From Candidatus Gallimonas caecicola (GTDB lineage Bacteria > Bacillota > Clostridia > Christensenellales > Borkfalkiaceae), in contig CAJFNH010000002.1 of the NCBI GenBank assembly GCA_904394195.1, forward strand, positions 13,867-44,317: 30,451 bases of DNA, in the 5' to 3' direction. Both the position numbers and the translations under genes were made by a program. Under the pieces are notes generated by a model. The model saw only the letters and a program-made list of their open reading frames with translations, searched no databases and had not been told where the DNA came from. Positions 1 to 9,197 of this stretch are shown piece after piece. How positions within the stretch are numbered: the first letter of the stretch is position 1; every line of letters begins with the position of its first letter.

Positions 1-3000
1 CACGCCGTACACTCTCATGCTCGTCGTGTAAGCCACACTGTTATCCGTTGCGCCGATCATGAACGCACCGTCTTCATTCCAGTCGGGATGCGTGGGAACG
101 GGAGCGGGCTCGGGATAGTAGTCGTGCTCAAGAAGGTAATTGTTGTAACGGGCGACTGCTTGGGCTTCCGTCAGCTCTTTACCCTCTACGATCGTGTCGT
201 TCGCCGTGATCTGTCCCGCAAACTGCGTCGTGCCGAAGATCACGCCCTCTTTTGCCGCCGCCAGCATAAACAGGTCGATGAAATCTTTGACCGTACCACT
301 GGAAGCACCGAACACCATTGTCACGGGATAGGTCAGCATCTTATTGCCGTTCAGGTAGAACACGATCCCGTTTGCACCCATCGTGACCGTAACGTAAGCG
401 TTTTGCGTGGTTATGATACTATCCCAAGCATAACCGCTTTCAAGAACGGCGCCCGCCATAGACGGAAATGCATTCTCGCGCGCATTTTCTGCATTGAGGA
501 ACTTATCGAACAGCGTCTTCATGGCGGCGTCCCCATTGATCGCGTTCGTGTCCGCAACGTTGAGCTGCAGGTTGGGCATTGTGACGTTGATCGCGCCGAA
601 CTTCGTACGCATTGCAATCGAATCCCAGTCACTGTTTGCCGTCACGAGGAAGGAAACCGTGATCCCGGACGTTGCATCGATCTTGTCTTCGCCGAAGTAG
701 CTTTCATCCAGTTCCATGCCGGTCGAGAAGCCGCTCTTCAAGATCGCGCCACATTCGCAGGTATAGAGCCCGTCCGTGCCTTCGACCCAATCGTGCGAAG
801 GAATGACGGTGACGTTTGCATAGAACACCACAGCGCCGCCGACGGAGACGGAAATGCCCTCGATACCCGTTGCCTCGCAACTGTTTTTCACGATGGTGTC
901 TGCATTCTGCACGGCAGCCGTTGCGGGATTGAGCGTGCCGGCGGCGGATACGGTGTAGTAGGTGATGTTTTCGCCCGCACCGGCAGCCACGCCGCTTTCG
1001 TTATACTCAAAGCCGTAAGCACTGCCCGCCGTGATGCCGCGTGCCGTCAGGTCGAGCGTCATGACCACGAAGGTCTTGCCGTTGACGGTATAGATGGCGA
1101 GCGCATCGTTTGTTGCGTTGTCCGCGCCGTAGACGAAGCTTGCCGTTCTGCCGTCCGCCGCGATACTGAAGGTGTAGTCGTACCAGCCGAGCCCGTCGGT
1201 GCCGCCCGCATTGGCGTTCAGGTAGAAGCTCTTGGTGGTGCCGGCGACCATGTTATCCGTGAAGATGAAGGTCGCGTTCGCGCCGCTGACGATGATCTCC
1301 GTCCCCTCGTCGACCGCAACGCTGCCGCCGGTGCTGTCGAGTTCGGTCGCCGCCACCGTAACGGAGTTGACGAGCGCGCCGTTCTCATCGCGCATTTCGA
1401 TGACGTAGGACTTCGCAGCCGTCATGAAGGAAGGAAGGGTGACGGTGAGCGCGCTGTTCGCGTAGCCGACGAACGCAACGCCGTCTGCCGTCTGCCCGGA
1501 GGCGAGCTCGCTGCCGTTGACGTAGAAGTGAACTCCCGTTGCGGGGACGTCGCCCTCATAAGTGATGACTACGTTGCCGCCCGCGGTGAACGTTGCATTG
1601 TTCGAGACGGAGGAAGTGACTTCATAGGAAGCGACCGCCGCCAGATCGAGCCGCACGCCCACAGCCTGCAGCGTGTAGGGACCGCCGAAGGCAAGGTCAA
1701 GTTCGACCGCCGTCAGGTCGTCGTCGCAGGCGATGACCACATCGATCGCCGTGCGCGCTTCGTTAAACGCCGCCCGGGCATAATTTGCACCGTTTACCGT
1801 GACCACGCTGACGGTATCGGCAGAGGCGACGGCTTCGGAGAAGTTGACGGTGAGCGCGATATACTTATCGTAATCGCCATGCTGTGCGGCGGGAATGCCG
1901 AGCGCGTTCTTCTGCGCGGTGGCATTGGACGCGTCGAAATCGGTCGCATTGCCGGAGAGAGCAAGTTCCGCATAGCCGTCCACCACGCCGTTATCCAGCG
2001 CCGTGAGCGTGGAGTGCGAGAACGTTGCATCGCCGATGGCAATGGATGCGCCCGCCGTGCCGAGTTCATCCGTCAGTCTGTTGTTGACGACGCTGCCGCG
2101 GATGAGGTCGACCGTCATACCGGCTTTGTTGTTGCCGAAGTTGATGTTGAACTGACGGAACAGAACGGAGACATCTCCCGTGGTCTGCATGGAGACGGTG
2201 AATTCGAAGTACGGCGTGGCAGTCGCATAGTCGATGGTGTTATTCGTATTTTCGTACAGCTTCCAGGTGACGGTAATGGTGCCCGCCTCATAGGCGACAT
2301 ACACGCGGGTATAGCCGCCGCGAAGCTCGTTATTGCTGCCGCCCGTGATGGTGCCGCCCACGACCGCCATGTAGCTTTCTTCGGTGATCTCGTTCCCGTC
2401 GGGGTCGAGCTTGCCGAGAGGCGTGCGCAAGGCGGGATTGTTCTCCTCGCCGTCGAGCGAATGGGTGACGTTGGTCGCCATATTCGCATAGGCGTTGGCA
2501 ACGCTGTCCGCATAGCCGACGAAGCCGTCCGAACGGATCCACCAGCCGCTGCCGTCCTGGTTGGTGATCTGCATGGCGAGACCGTCGTCGACCACGGGCG
2601 AAGAGCTCGTATAGCCGCCGCGGTACTGCTCTTTGATCTCCAGGTACTGCCCGTCCTCCAGATCGAAGATGGTTGCGCCGTCGTTGAGATTTTCTCTCTT
2701 GGTAGTGCCGCCGCAGTAGACGCACTTACCATCCACAAAACGATGGTCGCCGCCGTTGGCAAACAGGTTTGCCCAGAACACGACTTCATCGCCCACGACA
2801 TATTCGTAGCCGTACAGGCCCGCTTCCATGCAGCTTCCGTTGACGAAGGTATGCAGGGTGACGTTGGCGTTGGCAATGGCGGCCTCCTGCGCAAGCGTGG
2901 TGCCTTGCGTTGCAACGGTGACCTTGTAGCCGGGCATGCTCTCGGTGGTGGCGCCGATCTGGAAGTAGTATTCCGAAGCGTCGGCGGGAACGCCGTAAGC

Positions 3001-5784
3001 CGTTGCGTCGACAACGCCGGCGAAGAAGAAGCCCGTATCGTAGTCGCGGTCGTTGTCCGTGGTGCCGAACACGCCGTAGCTGAAGTCGATGACCTGTGCA
3101 AGCGCGTTATCCGCAAGCACCGCCGCGCCGTTCGAATAGCGGAAGCCGAGGTCGATGATCGCGGGCGCGATCTCACTTGCGGCGCCGCCGTTCACGTTGA
3201 GGTAGAGCGTGGAGGAGATGTCCTCCGCCGTCAGGTCATGGTCGGTGCGCGCGACATAGTAGTAAATGTCCGTGCCCTCCGCCGTGACAAATGCGGTGTA
3301 GCCGTTGTCCAGTTCGACAAGGAAGCCGTCCGCAGTGCTTGCCGCAGGCAGACCGTAGTAGATGTTGGTCGCCACGGGCGTAGCCGAAGCGCTCTCGGCA
3401 AAATACAGCGCCCAGTAGCCGTTACTGTCGATGCCGTCGATGGCGGGGATCTCAAAGGTGAGCGTGACCGTCCAGAGCCCGCTCGAAGGATCATCCTGCT
3501 GCGCCGAGCAGTTCTTGTAGGCGATGCGCAGCGAAGAATCATCGGTGCGCAGATTGCCGGTCTCTTCAAGGTCGGCGACCGCCGTCGTTCTGCTGGTCGA
3601 GAAGCCGATCTCGGCGCTGTTGTACATATCGTCGGTGAGAATGAGCTGCACCGTCACGTCCGCGCCCGTGTTGAGCGGAACGGCGGTAAGATCGCTCTGT
3701 CCGCCCTGGGCGATGCCGGTGATATCCACCGTCCACAAAGGCGCCACCATGCCGGAGACGTCGATGACGATGGGCGTATCCTGCGCGCCGGTGAGCGTGG
3801 CGGACGTCTGTGCGCCGCCGATGCCGCCGATGCCGACGATCACGTCGATATACGTTGCGGTATTGGCCACGATGACGACGGGCGCGCCGCCCTCCGCCGC
3901 CGCAGCGGTCCCGAGGTCGCTGCCCCAGATGCGCAGCGCCACATAGCCCGTGCAGCCCGCAAGATCGCTTGCAAATTCTTCGGGGATGCGGGAAGCGGAG
4001 CCCGTGAGCGTGATAGCCACCTGTGCGGTCTGCCCGGCCATATTGCCGCCGAAACCGACGTTGCCTAGCGCCGTGCTGTCCGCCATGACGCCCGCATGCT
4101 CAAAGGCAAAGCCGTAGACGTCGGTAACATTGTTTGCAACGATCGCCGAAACGAAGTTGTTTTCGGCGCCGCCCACTTCCATATAGGCGTATTTCGTCAC
4201 GCTGCCGATGGCGACCATCACGCGGAAGTAGCGGTCGGTCGAACGGAGCAGCGTCGCCTCGTTGACCGTGGTCCAGCCGTCTGCGTCCTCGGGGGGCTGC
4301 GCCTCGGTCGCCTCGCCGCGGTAGACCTGCAGCTCGTAGTCCTCGGTCGCGACCCACTGTCCCACGCTCTGCGTATAGTCGATGCGCACCTTGCCCACAA
4401 GGTCTGCAAAGTTGAACGCCTGGTTGGCGGCGTAGTACATTGTCTCGTCGCCCTCGTAGCCGGTGAACTGTACGTCGTTGAGCTTCTCCTGCTCGATGGT
4501 GGAGACGGAGGTGAAGGTCATGTTCACCTTGTCGCCGTGCAGAACGGTGTCGAACTGCATGTCGGCATATTCATCGGGCACCTTGATGCGCGCGATGAGC
4601 GTTGCTTCGTTCGTAATGTTTTCGTAGACGAGCTCGATGACGTTGTCGGGACGGAAGGTCCACGTCAGACGGATCTCGCGCGCTGTCTCGGTATAGGCGC
4701 CCGTGCGCATGATATCGCCCGAGGAATACACCGCCCAGTCGCCCCACTGCGAGGAATCGGTGGGCATATTGCCGGGGTTGTAATTCCAGCTCGAAGGCGT
4801 GTTGTCGTAATCCGCCGCATTCGCTTCGGGATGCGAGCCGTAGTTGTAATCTTCGGTGGTGCTGCCCACAAGCCCGGCAAGCAGACGGGAGCCGAACACC
4901 GCCTCGCCCGTATTGCCGATGCCGTTCATCAGAACGAAAGCGTCGTTACGGACGATAACGGACATGCCGCCGTTGTAGCCGTTCGTGACGGTGGTAAACG
5001 GCGAAGTCGTCGCATCGAAATCGCGCAGCGCGATACCGATGTTCGGGAAGTACCACTGCTCCTCGTCATCGGGTTCAGCGAGCGCCGTACCCGTAACGGT
5101 GATGGACATGCCCTTGCGGATGCGGCCCGCCGTCATCGTGCCGACGGGCGAAGAGACGGTAGCGCTCTGCTGAACATTGCCGAATGAGGTGATCGCCGTC
5201 AGATCGCCGTGAGAAACATCGTTGGTGACGCCTTTATGGAACGCGCCGTAAGTGACGCCCTCGTAAGCGTCCTCCTCCAGCGTCTGCGTCGTGCGGGTAG
5301 CGCCGCACTCCGAGCAGGTCGCTTCGTGCGTATCGGGGTCCTCTTCGCCGAACTCGTGCTCGATGCGGATCTCGAGCGGCGCAGACGCGGTGATGTTGTT
5401 GCCGTTGCGCACGTCGCCCTGCGTCTTGGGCGTGACGGTGGCGTAATAGACGCCGAATGTGCCCCATGTGACGTTCGTAAGGTCGTAATCGCAGTCTGCG
5501 CCCGTAATGCGGATGGGCTGCCCGCTCGTGTATCTGACATTGAGCGACAGCTCGGAAACTGCGGCGTTGAACGCCTCTTCATACGCGCCCTCCGCCGTTT
5601 CGGCGTCCGTCAGCGTAATGGTACTGTTATCATTAACAAAGTCCGCGCGCGTGATCTGATCCTGCTCGGACGGCTCCGGATTTTCCGGCTCCTCCGTTCC
5701 GGGATCGGAAGGCGTACACGCAAACAGGCACAATGACAGCAGCATGGAAAATAAAAGCAGCAGACTGACTTTTAATTTTCTCAT
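1..5784 (-). CDS. Giant modular surface lipoprotein, N-terminal 1,928 residues (partial)
   Basis: The reading frame is open from the ATG at 5784 to the left edge, so the C-terminus is missing. Residues 1-23 form a lipoprotein signal peptide: MRKLK, a Leu-rich core, and a lipobox LFAC with the modified Cys at 23. An acidic Pro/Glu linker (TPSDPGTEEPENPEPSEQ) follows. The rest is Thr/Asn/Gly/Ala-rich, predicted beta-sandwich sequence typical of adhesins or carbohydrate-facing surface proteins. Short cysteine motifs recur: H143 followed by C157-x2-C160, a VYCGG-type motif near residue 1020, and a CECG motif near residue 1680. The latter two sit in clearly related modules of about 70 residues. 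Stretches of roughly 200-250 residues beside each Cys motif look LamG-like, but I cannot prove it. The start is supported by GGGGGGAGGA upstream and a consensus promoter. Extracellular and membrane-anchored; function unknown. Confidence 0.85.
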   Translation of the reverse strand, partial: MRKLKVSLLLLFSMLLSLCLFACTPSDPGTEEPENPEPSEQDQITRADFVNDNSTITLTDAETAEGAYEEAFNAAVSELSLNVRYTSGQPIRITGADCDYDLTNVTWGTFGVYYATVTPKTQGDVRNGNNITASAPLEIRIEHEFGEEDPDTHEATCSECGATRTTQTLEEDAYEGVTYGAFHKGVTNDVSHGDLTAITSFGNVQQSATVSSPVGTMTAGRIRKGMSITVTGTALAEPDDEEQWYFPNIGIALRDFDATTSPFTTVTNGYNGGMSVIVRNDAFVLMNGIGNTGEAVFGSRLLAGLVGSTTEDYNYGSHPEANAADYDNTPSSWNYNPGNMPTDSSQWGDWAVYSSGDIMRTGAYTETAREIRLTWTFRPDNVIELVYENITNEATLIARIKVPDEYADMQFDTVLHGDKVNMTFTSVSTIEQEKLNDVQFTGYEGDETMYYAANQAFNFADLVGKVRIDYTQSVGQWVATEDYELQVYRGEATEAQPPEDADGWTTVNEATLLRSTDRYFRVMVAIGSVTKYAYMEVGGAENNFVSAIVANNVTDVYGFAFEHAGVMADSTALGNVGFGGNMAGQTAQVAITLTGSASRIPEEFASDLAGCTGYVALRIWGSDLGTAAAAEGGAPVVIVANTATYIDVIVGIGGIGGAQTSATLTGAQDTPIVIDVSGMVAPLWTVDITGIAQGGQSDLTAVPLNTGADVTVQLILTDDMYNSAEIGFSTSRTTAVADLEETGNLRTDDSSLRIAYKNCSAQQDDPSSGLWTVTLTFEIPAIDGIDSNGYWALYFAESASATPVATNIYYGLPAASTADGFLVELDNGYTAFVTAEGTDIYYYVARTDHDLTAEDISSTLYLNVNGGAASEIAPAIIDLGFRYSNGAAVLADNALAQVIDFSYGVFGTTDNDRDYDTGFFFAGVVDATAYGVPADASEYYFQIGATTESMPGYKVTVATQGTTLAQEAAIANANVTLHTFVNGSCMEAGLYGYEYVVGDEVVFWANLFANGGDHRFVDGKCVYCGGTTKRENLNDGATIFDLEDGQYLEIKEQYRGGYTSSSPVVDDGLAMQITNQDGSGWWIRSDGFVGYADSVANAYANMATNVTHSLDGEENNPALRTPLGKLDPDGNEITEESYMAVVGGTITGGSNNELRGGYTRVYVAYEAGTITVTWKLYENTNNTIDYATATPYFEFTVSMQTTGDVSVLFRQFNINFGNNKAGMTVDLIRGSVVNNRLTDELGTAGASIAIGDATFSHSTLTALDNGVVDGYAELALSGNATDFDASNATAQKNALGIPAAQHGDYDKYIALTVNFSEAVASADTVSVVTVNGANYARAAFNEARTAIDVVIACDDDLTAVELDLAFGGPYTLQAVGVRLDLAAVASYEVTSSVSNNATFTAGGNVVITYEGDVPATGVHFYVNGSELASGQTADGVAFVGYANSALTVTLPSFMTAAKSYVIEMRDENGALVNSVTVAATELDSTGGSVAVDEGTEIIVSGANATFIFTDNMVAGTTKSFYLNANAGGTDGLGWYDYTFSIAADGRTASFVYGADNATNDALAIYTVNGKTFVVMTLDLTARGITAGSAYGFEYNESGVAAGAGENITYYTVSAAGTLNPATAAVQNADTIVKNSCEATGIEGISVSVGGAVVFYANVTVIPSHDWVEGTDGLYTCECGAILKSGFSTGMELDESYFGEDKIDATSGITVSFLVTANSDWDSIAMRTKFGAINVTMPNLQLNVADTNAINGDAAMKTLFDKFLNAENARENAFPSMAGAVLESGYAWDSIITTQNAYVTVTMGANGIVFYLNGNKMLTYPVTMVFGASSGTVKDFIDLFMLAAAKEGVIFGTTQFAGQITANDTIVEGKELTEAQAVARYNNYLLEHDYYPEPAPVPTHPDWNEDGAFMIGATDNSVAYTTSMRVYGV
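730..930 (-). repeat. Cys-motif module, copy 2, within the lipoprotein
   Basis: This encodes about residues 1619-1685. It carries NAD..V.NSCEATG, then VGGAVVFYANV, then HDWVEG and YTCECGA, in parallel with the copy at 2695-2903. A shorter relative with only the final H...CSECGA part lies at 5302-5358. Confidence 0.65.
2695..2903 (-). repeat. Cys-motif module, copy 1, within the lipoprotein
   Basis: This encodes about residues 961-1030. Its pattern is AxxNAxVxxxxFVxxSCxAxGxxGxxxxVGxxVVFxA, then HxFVxGxCxxCGG. The same order of residues recurs at 730-930, so the two are diverged copies of one protein module. The HxF...CxxCGG end resembles metal- or disulfide-forming knuckles in Firmicutes surface proteins. 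Confidence 0.65.
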
Positions 5785-5849
5785 AAGTCTTGTTGTCCTC
5801 CCCCCTTAATAATACAGTTTTTTCGCCATTAAAGAATAATAGCATTATG

Positions 5850-5878
5850 ATTTTACACCAAAATATTTTCACTGTCAA
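5850..5878 (-). promoter_or_regulatory. Sigma-A promoter of the lipoprotein gene
   Basis: On the minus strand, TTGACA (5873-5878) is followed after exactly 17 nt by TAAAAT (5850-5855). The start codon is about 65 nt downstream, with GGGGGGAGGA as ribosome binding site. Confidence 0.85.
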
Positions 5879-5914
5879 TACGTTTTAAGAAAAATCCCAT
5901 GCGCATCGGTGAAA

Positions 5915-5950
5915 AAATTGCAGACGTTTCTCTTTCATCGTCTGCAATTT
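5915..5950 (-). terminator. Second rho-independent terminator-like hairpin
   Basis: A perfect 12-bp inverted repeat (AAATTGCAGACG / CGTCTGCAATTT) encloses a 12-nt loop. On the minus strand it runs straight into a six-T tract. It lies between the strong nadC terminator and the lipoprotein promoter. The 333-nt gap at 5785-6117 holds these two hairpins and that promoter; I see no gene in it. Confidence 0.6.
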
Positions 5951-6019
5951 CCGGGTATTTTATGCCGCAGAAAGATAACGCGGCGGCACACTTTGTAAAA
6001 TTGCAAAGCCGGAACAAAA

Positions 6020-6061
6020 ATCGGGCGCCGCCCGGCGGGAATACGCCGGGCGGCGCCCGAT
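6020..6061 (-). terminator. Rho-independent terminator of the nad operon
   Basis: A perfect 18-bp GC-rich stem (left arm 6020-6037, right arm 6044-6061) with a 6-nt loop, followed on the minus strand by TTTTTG. It lies about 55 nt past the nadC stop codon. Confidence 0.9.
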
Positions 6062-6117
6062 TCTTCATTACATTATATCATAATAATATCATAGAAAAAA
6101 CAAAGGCGCGGCGTGCC

Positions 6118-6975
6118 CTATACCGCTTTCAGGTGCTTGAGCGAAAGATCCAGGATGGGCGAGCTGTGCGTGAGCGCCCCCGAAGAGATAAAGTCCACGC
6201 CCAGCGAGACATAGACGGCAAGATTTTCGCGCGTGACGTTGCCCGAGATCTCCGTCAGGGCGCGTCCCTTTGCGCGGCGCACTGCCTCGGCGAGCGCCTC
6301 CCCCTTCATGTTGTCGAGCATGACGATGTCCGCCCCGGCGCAAAGCGCCTCGTCCAGCTGTTCGAGCGTTTCCACTTCCACCTCGATCTTGCGGACAAAG
6401 GGCGCATAGGCGCGGGCGCGTTCGATCGCCTGCCGCACGCCCCCCGCCGCGCCGATATGGTTGTCCTTTAACAGCACGCCGTCAGAAAGGTTGAAGCGGT
6501 GATTGTTCCCGCCGCCCACCGTGACGGCATATTTTTCAAAGCTGCGCAGAAGGGGCGTGGTCTTGCGCGTATCCAGAAGCTTCGTCCCCGTCCCCTCCAG
6601 AAGCTGCGCCATCTGCCGCGTGTAGGTCGCGATCCCGCTCATACGTTGCAGAAAATTGAGCGCCGTGCGCTCGCCCGACAAAATGGCGCGCATGTTGCCT
6701 GTGACCTCGCCCACAAGGGTGCCCGCCGCAACGCGCGTCCCCTCCTGCACATGAAAGAGCACCTGCACGCCGCTATCCAGCAGCTCGAACACGCGGCGGA
6801 ACACGGGCAGCCCCGCAATGACGCCCTCCGCCTTGGCGATGAGGTCGGCGTGCCCGCGCGCGTCCTCGTCGATGACCGAGTTTGCCGACACGTCCTCCCA
6901 CGGAATGTCCTCCTTGAGCGCGGCAAGCAGCACTTCGTCCCAGTGCAGCCGCGCCGTCACGTCACTCGCCTTCAT
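6118..6975 (-). CDS. nadC: Nicotinate-nucleotide pyrophosphorylase (quinolinate phosphoribosyltransferase)
   Basis: Converts quinolinate and PRPP to nicotinate mononucleotide, CO2 and pyrophosphate, the last step of the de novo pathway encoded by this operon. The 285-residue length is normal. Visible family motifs are ERTALNFLQRMSGIAT (102-117), DTRKTTPLLR (135-144) and the GGGNNHR...LLKDNH segment (154-173), which line the phosphoribosyl and quinolinate sites. The ATG at 6975 lies inside the end of nadB (14-nt overlap), so translation is probably coupled. A strong hairpin terminator follows. Cytosolic. Identity is secure. Confidence 0.97.
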   Translation of the reverse strand: MKASDVTARLHWDEVLLAALKEDIPWEDVSANSVIDEDARGHADLIAKAEGVIAGLPVFRRVFELLDSGVQVLFHVQEGTRVAAGTLVGEVTGNMRAILSGERTALNFLQRMSGIATYTRQMAQLLEGTGTKLLDTRKTTPLLRSFEKYAVTVGGGNNHRFNLSDGVLLKDNHIGAAGGVRQAIERARAYAPFVRKIEVEVETLEQLDEALCAGADIVMLDNMKGEALAEAVRRAKGRALTEISGNVTRENLAVYVSLGVDFISSGALTHSSPILDLSLKHLKAV

Positions 6976-8248
6976 GGTGCGTTTCCTCCTTGACCCGTTT
7001 GCGCCGCGCCTTCAGCATGGCGTCGATCTCCTGTTGCGTATGATCCCAGCTTGCCCCGCCCCGCGCGCGGCTGCCCGCGGCGATATCCTGCGCCGCACGG
7101 CGTGCAAAGATGAGCGCTTCGAGCAGCGAATTGGAAGCGAGCCTGTTCCTGCCGTGTACGCCGTTGCAGCACGTCTCGCCCACGGCATACAGATGGGGCG
7201 CGTTCGTCCTGCCCGAAAGATCGCTCTTCACCCCGCCCATGAAGTAGTGCTGGGCGGGCACGACGGGCACGGGCTGCGAAAAAACGTCGTACCCCTCTTT
7301 GCGGCAGCGGCGCACGATGCCGGGGAAATGCTCCTCCAGCGTGCGCTTTCCGCCGCGCACGGTGCGCAGATCGAGGCGTACATGATCGCTCCCCTCCCGG
7401 CGCATCTGCTCGCGGATAGCCGCAGTCACCACGTCGCGCGGCAGCAATTCATCCACGAACCGCTCCCCCGCGGCGTTCAGAAGCTGCGCGCCCTCGCCGC
7501 GCACCGATTCCGATATGAGAAAGCGTCTGCCCCGCCCGCGCGTATACAGAGTGGTGGGGTGAAACTGTACATAATCGAGATGCTGCGTCGCAACGCCGTG
7601 CGCAAGCGCCGCGCCCACGCCGTCGCCCGTGAGGATGCGGTAGTTGGTGGAATGGGCGAACAGACCGCCAACGCCCCCCGTGGCGAGCACGGTATTGCCC
7701 GCATAGACAAGGCTGACCTCGCCGCTGTGCCTGTCGCGCACCGCCGCGCCCACGCACTCGCCATGCACGCCGAACAGCAGATCGACCATGGCGGTGTAGG
7801 GGCGCAGTTCCACGTTCGTGCGTTTTTGCGCCACGCGCAGAAGGCGGGAAGTGATCTCTCTTCCCGTGCAGTCGGCATGAAAAACGATGCGCGGACGGGA
7901 GTGGGCGCCCTCGCGCGTGTAAGCGAGCGCCCCCTCTTCGTCGCGCGCGAAGCGCACGCCGAGGGAGATGAGTTCGTCGATGGTCTCGCGCGAATGGGCG
8001 ATCATGCAGCGCACCGTTTCGGGATCGTTTTCATAGTGCCCGGCGCGCATGGTATCCTCAAAGTACCCCGCCTCGTCGCCGGCGTCGCGCAGCACGCAGA
8101 TGCCCCCCTGCGCCAGAAAGGAGTCACTTTCCTTCAGGCCGCCCTTGCAGATAACGAGCACGTCCTCGCCGGCGGGCAGGTGCAGCGCGCAGTTCAGCCC
8201 CGCCGCCCCCGCACCGACGATAAGGGTGCCGCGATATTCCGCTCTCAT
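6962..8248 (-). CDS. nadB: L-aspartate oxidase, short form
   Basis: FAD-dependent oxidation of L-aspartate to iminoaspartate, which NadA then condenses with dihydroxyacetone phosphate. The start is the ATG at 8248, which overlaps the nadA stop as ATGA; the frame is open further upstream but that part lies within nadA. Residues 8-20 carry the FAD-binding LIVGAGAAGLN (GxGxxG at 12-17). The QFHPT motif and the C-terminal GE.C..GVHG.NRLASNSLLE motif of the succinate dehydrogenase/fumarate reductase/NadB flavoprotein family are present. The protein has 428 residues against about 540 in E. coli: it ends soon after the last FAD motif and lacks most of the C-terminal helical domain. It may use an acceptor other than oxygen in an anaerobe, which is inference. 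Confidence 0.95.
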   Translation of the reverse strand: MRAEYRGTLIVGAGAAGLNCALHLPAGEDVLVICKGGLKESDSFLAQGGICVLRDAGDEAGYFEDTMRAGHYENDPETVRCMIAHSRETIDELISLGVRFARDEEGALAYTREGAHSRPRIVFHADCTGREITSRLLRVAQKRTNVELRPYTAMVDLLFGVHGECVGAAVRDRHSGEVSLVYAGNTVLATGGVGGLFAHSTNYRILTGDGVGAALAHGVATQHLDYVQFHPTTLYTRGRGRRFLISESVRGEGAQLLNAAGERFVDELLPRDVVTAAIREQMRREGSDHVRLDLRTVRGGKRTLEEHFPGIVRRCRKEGYDVFSQPVPVVPAQHYFMGGVKSDLSGRTNAPHLYAVGETCCNGVHGRNRLASNSLLEALIFARRAAQDIAAGSRARGGASWDHTQQEIDAMLKARRKRVKEETHHEGE

Positions 8249-9132
8249 TGCGCCAGCTCCAGCATACGCTGCAGCGCGCGGCGCGCCTTTGCGGCGATAT
8301 GCTCCTCCACTTCCACAAGGGTGCCGCCGCCCGCGAAGACCCGCTCCAGTGCGGGAAGCGTCACCTTTTTCATATCGGCACAGATAAAATCGGTGCGCGT
8401 GGGATAGAATTTTTTTCCGGGACAACGGCGGGAAAGCTCGCACAGAGTCCCCGTCTCCGTGGCGATGAGAAATTCCTGCGCGTCGCTTTGCTGCGCATAG
8501 CCGATCATGCCCGCCGTCGAGCCGACGAACGCGGACATGGCGCGCACCTCCTCCGGGCACTCGGCGTGCGAAAGAAGGAGCGCCCCCGGGTGATAAGCAA
8601 GCGCCGCGCGCACCTCGCGCACACTCGTCACCCCGTGGATGGGGCAGCAGCCGCTGCCGAAGTAGAAGCGCTTTTCGGGCAGCTGCGCCGCCACATGGGC
8701 GCCCAGATTTTTATCCGGGATGAAATAGATGTTCTTTTGCGGCAGACGGGATACCACCCTGACCGCATTGGCGCTGGTGACGACGACGTCGGCAAGCGCC
8801 TTGACCCGCGCCGACGAATTGACATAGACGACGACGGCAAGGTCGTCCACCGCGGCGCGCATATGTAAGATCTCCTCCTCCGACGCCATGTCCGCCATCG
8901 GGCAGTGCGCGTCGGGCACGGGCAGATATACCCGCTTTTGGGGACAGAGGATCTTGGCGCTCTCCCCCATGAAGGAAACGCCGCAGAAGATGATGACCGG
9001 CTTATCGCTTGCGAGCGCCCGCTGCGCCAGGGCAAAGCTGTCGCCCACAAAGTCCGCCGCCGCCTGCACGGCGTCCGGCACATAGTAATGTGCGAGGACG
9101 AGCGCGTCCCCGCGGTCGATCGATTGACCCAT
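8245..9132 (-). CDS. nadA: Quinolinate synthase
   Basis: Condenses iminoaspartate with dihydroxyacetone phosphate to quinolinate using a [4Fe-4S] cluster. The 295 residues match the short NadA class. C77 (in DAHCPMADM), C163 (in GCCPIHG) and C251 (in DFICADM) have the 86-88 residue spacing expected of the three cluster ligands. FCGVSFMGESAKIL at 49-62 is the family signature. I chose the ATG at 9132, preceded by GGGAGAAGAAC; the frame is open upstream but that sequence is recO on another frame plus a promoter. First gene of nadA-nadB-nadC, directly behind a consensus promoter. The oxygen-sensitive cluster suits an anaerobe. Confidence 0.97.
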   Translation of the reverse strand: MGQSIDRGDALVLAHYYVPDAVQAAADFVGDSFALAQRALASDKPVIIFCGVSFMGESAKILCPQKRVYLPVPDAHCPMADMASEEEILHMRAAVDDLAVVVYVNSSARVKALADVVVTSANAVRVVSRLPQKNIYFIPDKNLGAHVAAQLPEKRFYFGSGCCPIHGVTSVREVRAALAYHPGALLLSHAECPEEVRAMSAFVGSTAGMIGYAQQSDAQEFLIATETGTLCELSRRCPGKKFYPTRTDFICADMKKVTLPALERVFAGGGTLVEVEEHIAAKARRALQRMLELAQ

Positions 9133-9163
9133 CTGAAAGTTCTTCTCCCGATTTTGTGACAAT

Positions 9164-9192
9164 AGTATAAAAACTTTACCTGAAAAAGTCAA
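9164..9192 (-). promoter_or_regulatory. Sigma-A promoter of nadABC
   Basis: On the minus strand TTGACT (9187-9192) and TATACT (9164-9169) are separated by 17 nt, in the short gap after the recO stop codon. The nad operon can therefore be transcribed separately from the cluster upstream. I saw no obvious operator palindrome for a niacin repressor. Confidence 0.85.
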
Positions 9193-9197
9193 GCCAT

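Noticed and set aside
2115..3569. Long Ser/Arg/Thr-rich frames on the minus strand.
   Set aside because: They are off-frame shadows of the lipoprotein with no ribosome binding site and low-complexity products.
88..4068. A 1,326-codon open frame on the plus strand.
   Set aside because: It is exactly codon-aligned antisense to the lipoprotein gene, which has signal peptide, promoter and ribosome binding site. It stays open because TTA, CTA and TCA codons are rare in the GC-rich sense strand. Its product is Arg/His/Val-rich without domain signatures.
6818..8407. A 529-codon plus-strand frame opposite nadC, nadB and nadA.
   Set aside because: The minus-strand genes carry all motifs of their families; the plus frame has none.
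8249..8560. In-frame extension of nadB upstream of the ATG at 8248.
   Set aside because: It lies inside nadA, and the FAD-binding motif begins immediately after the ATG at 8248.
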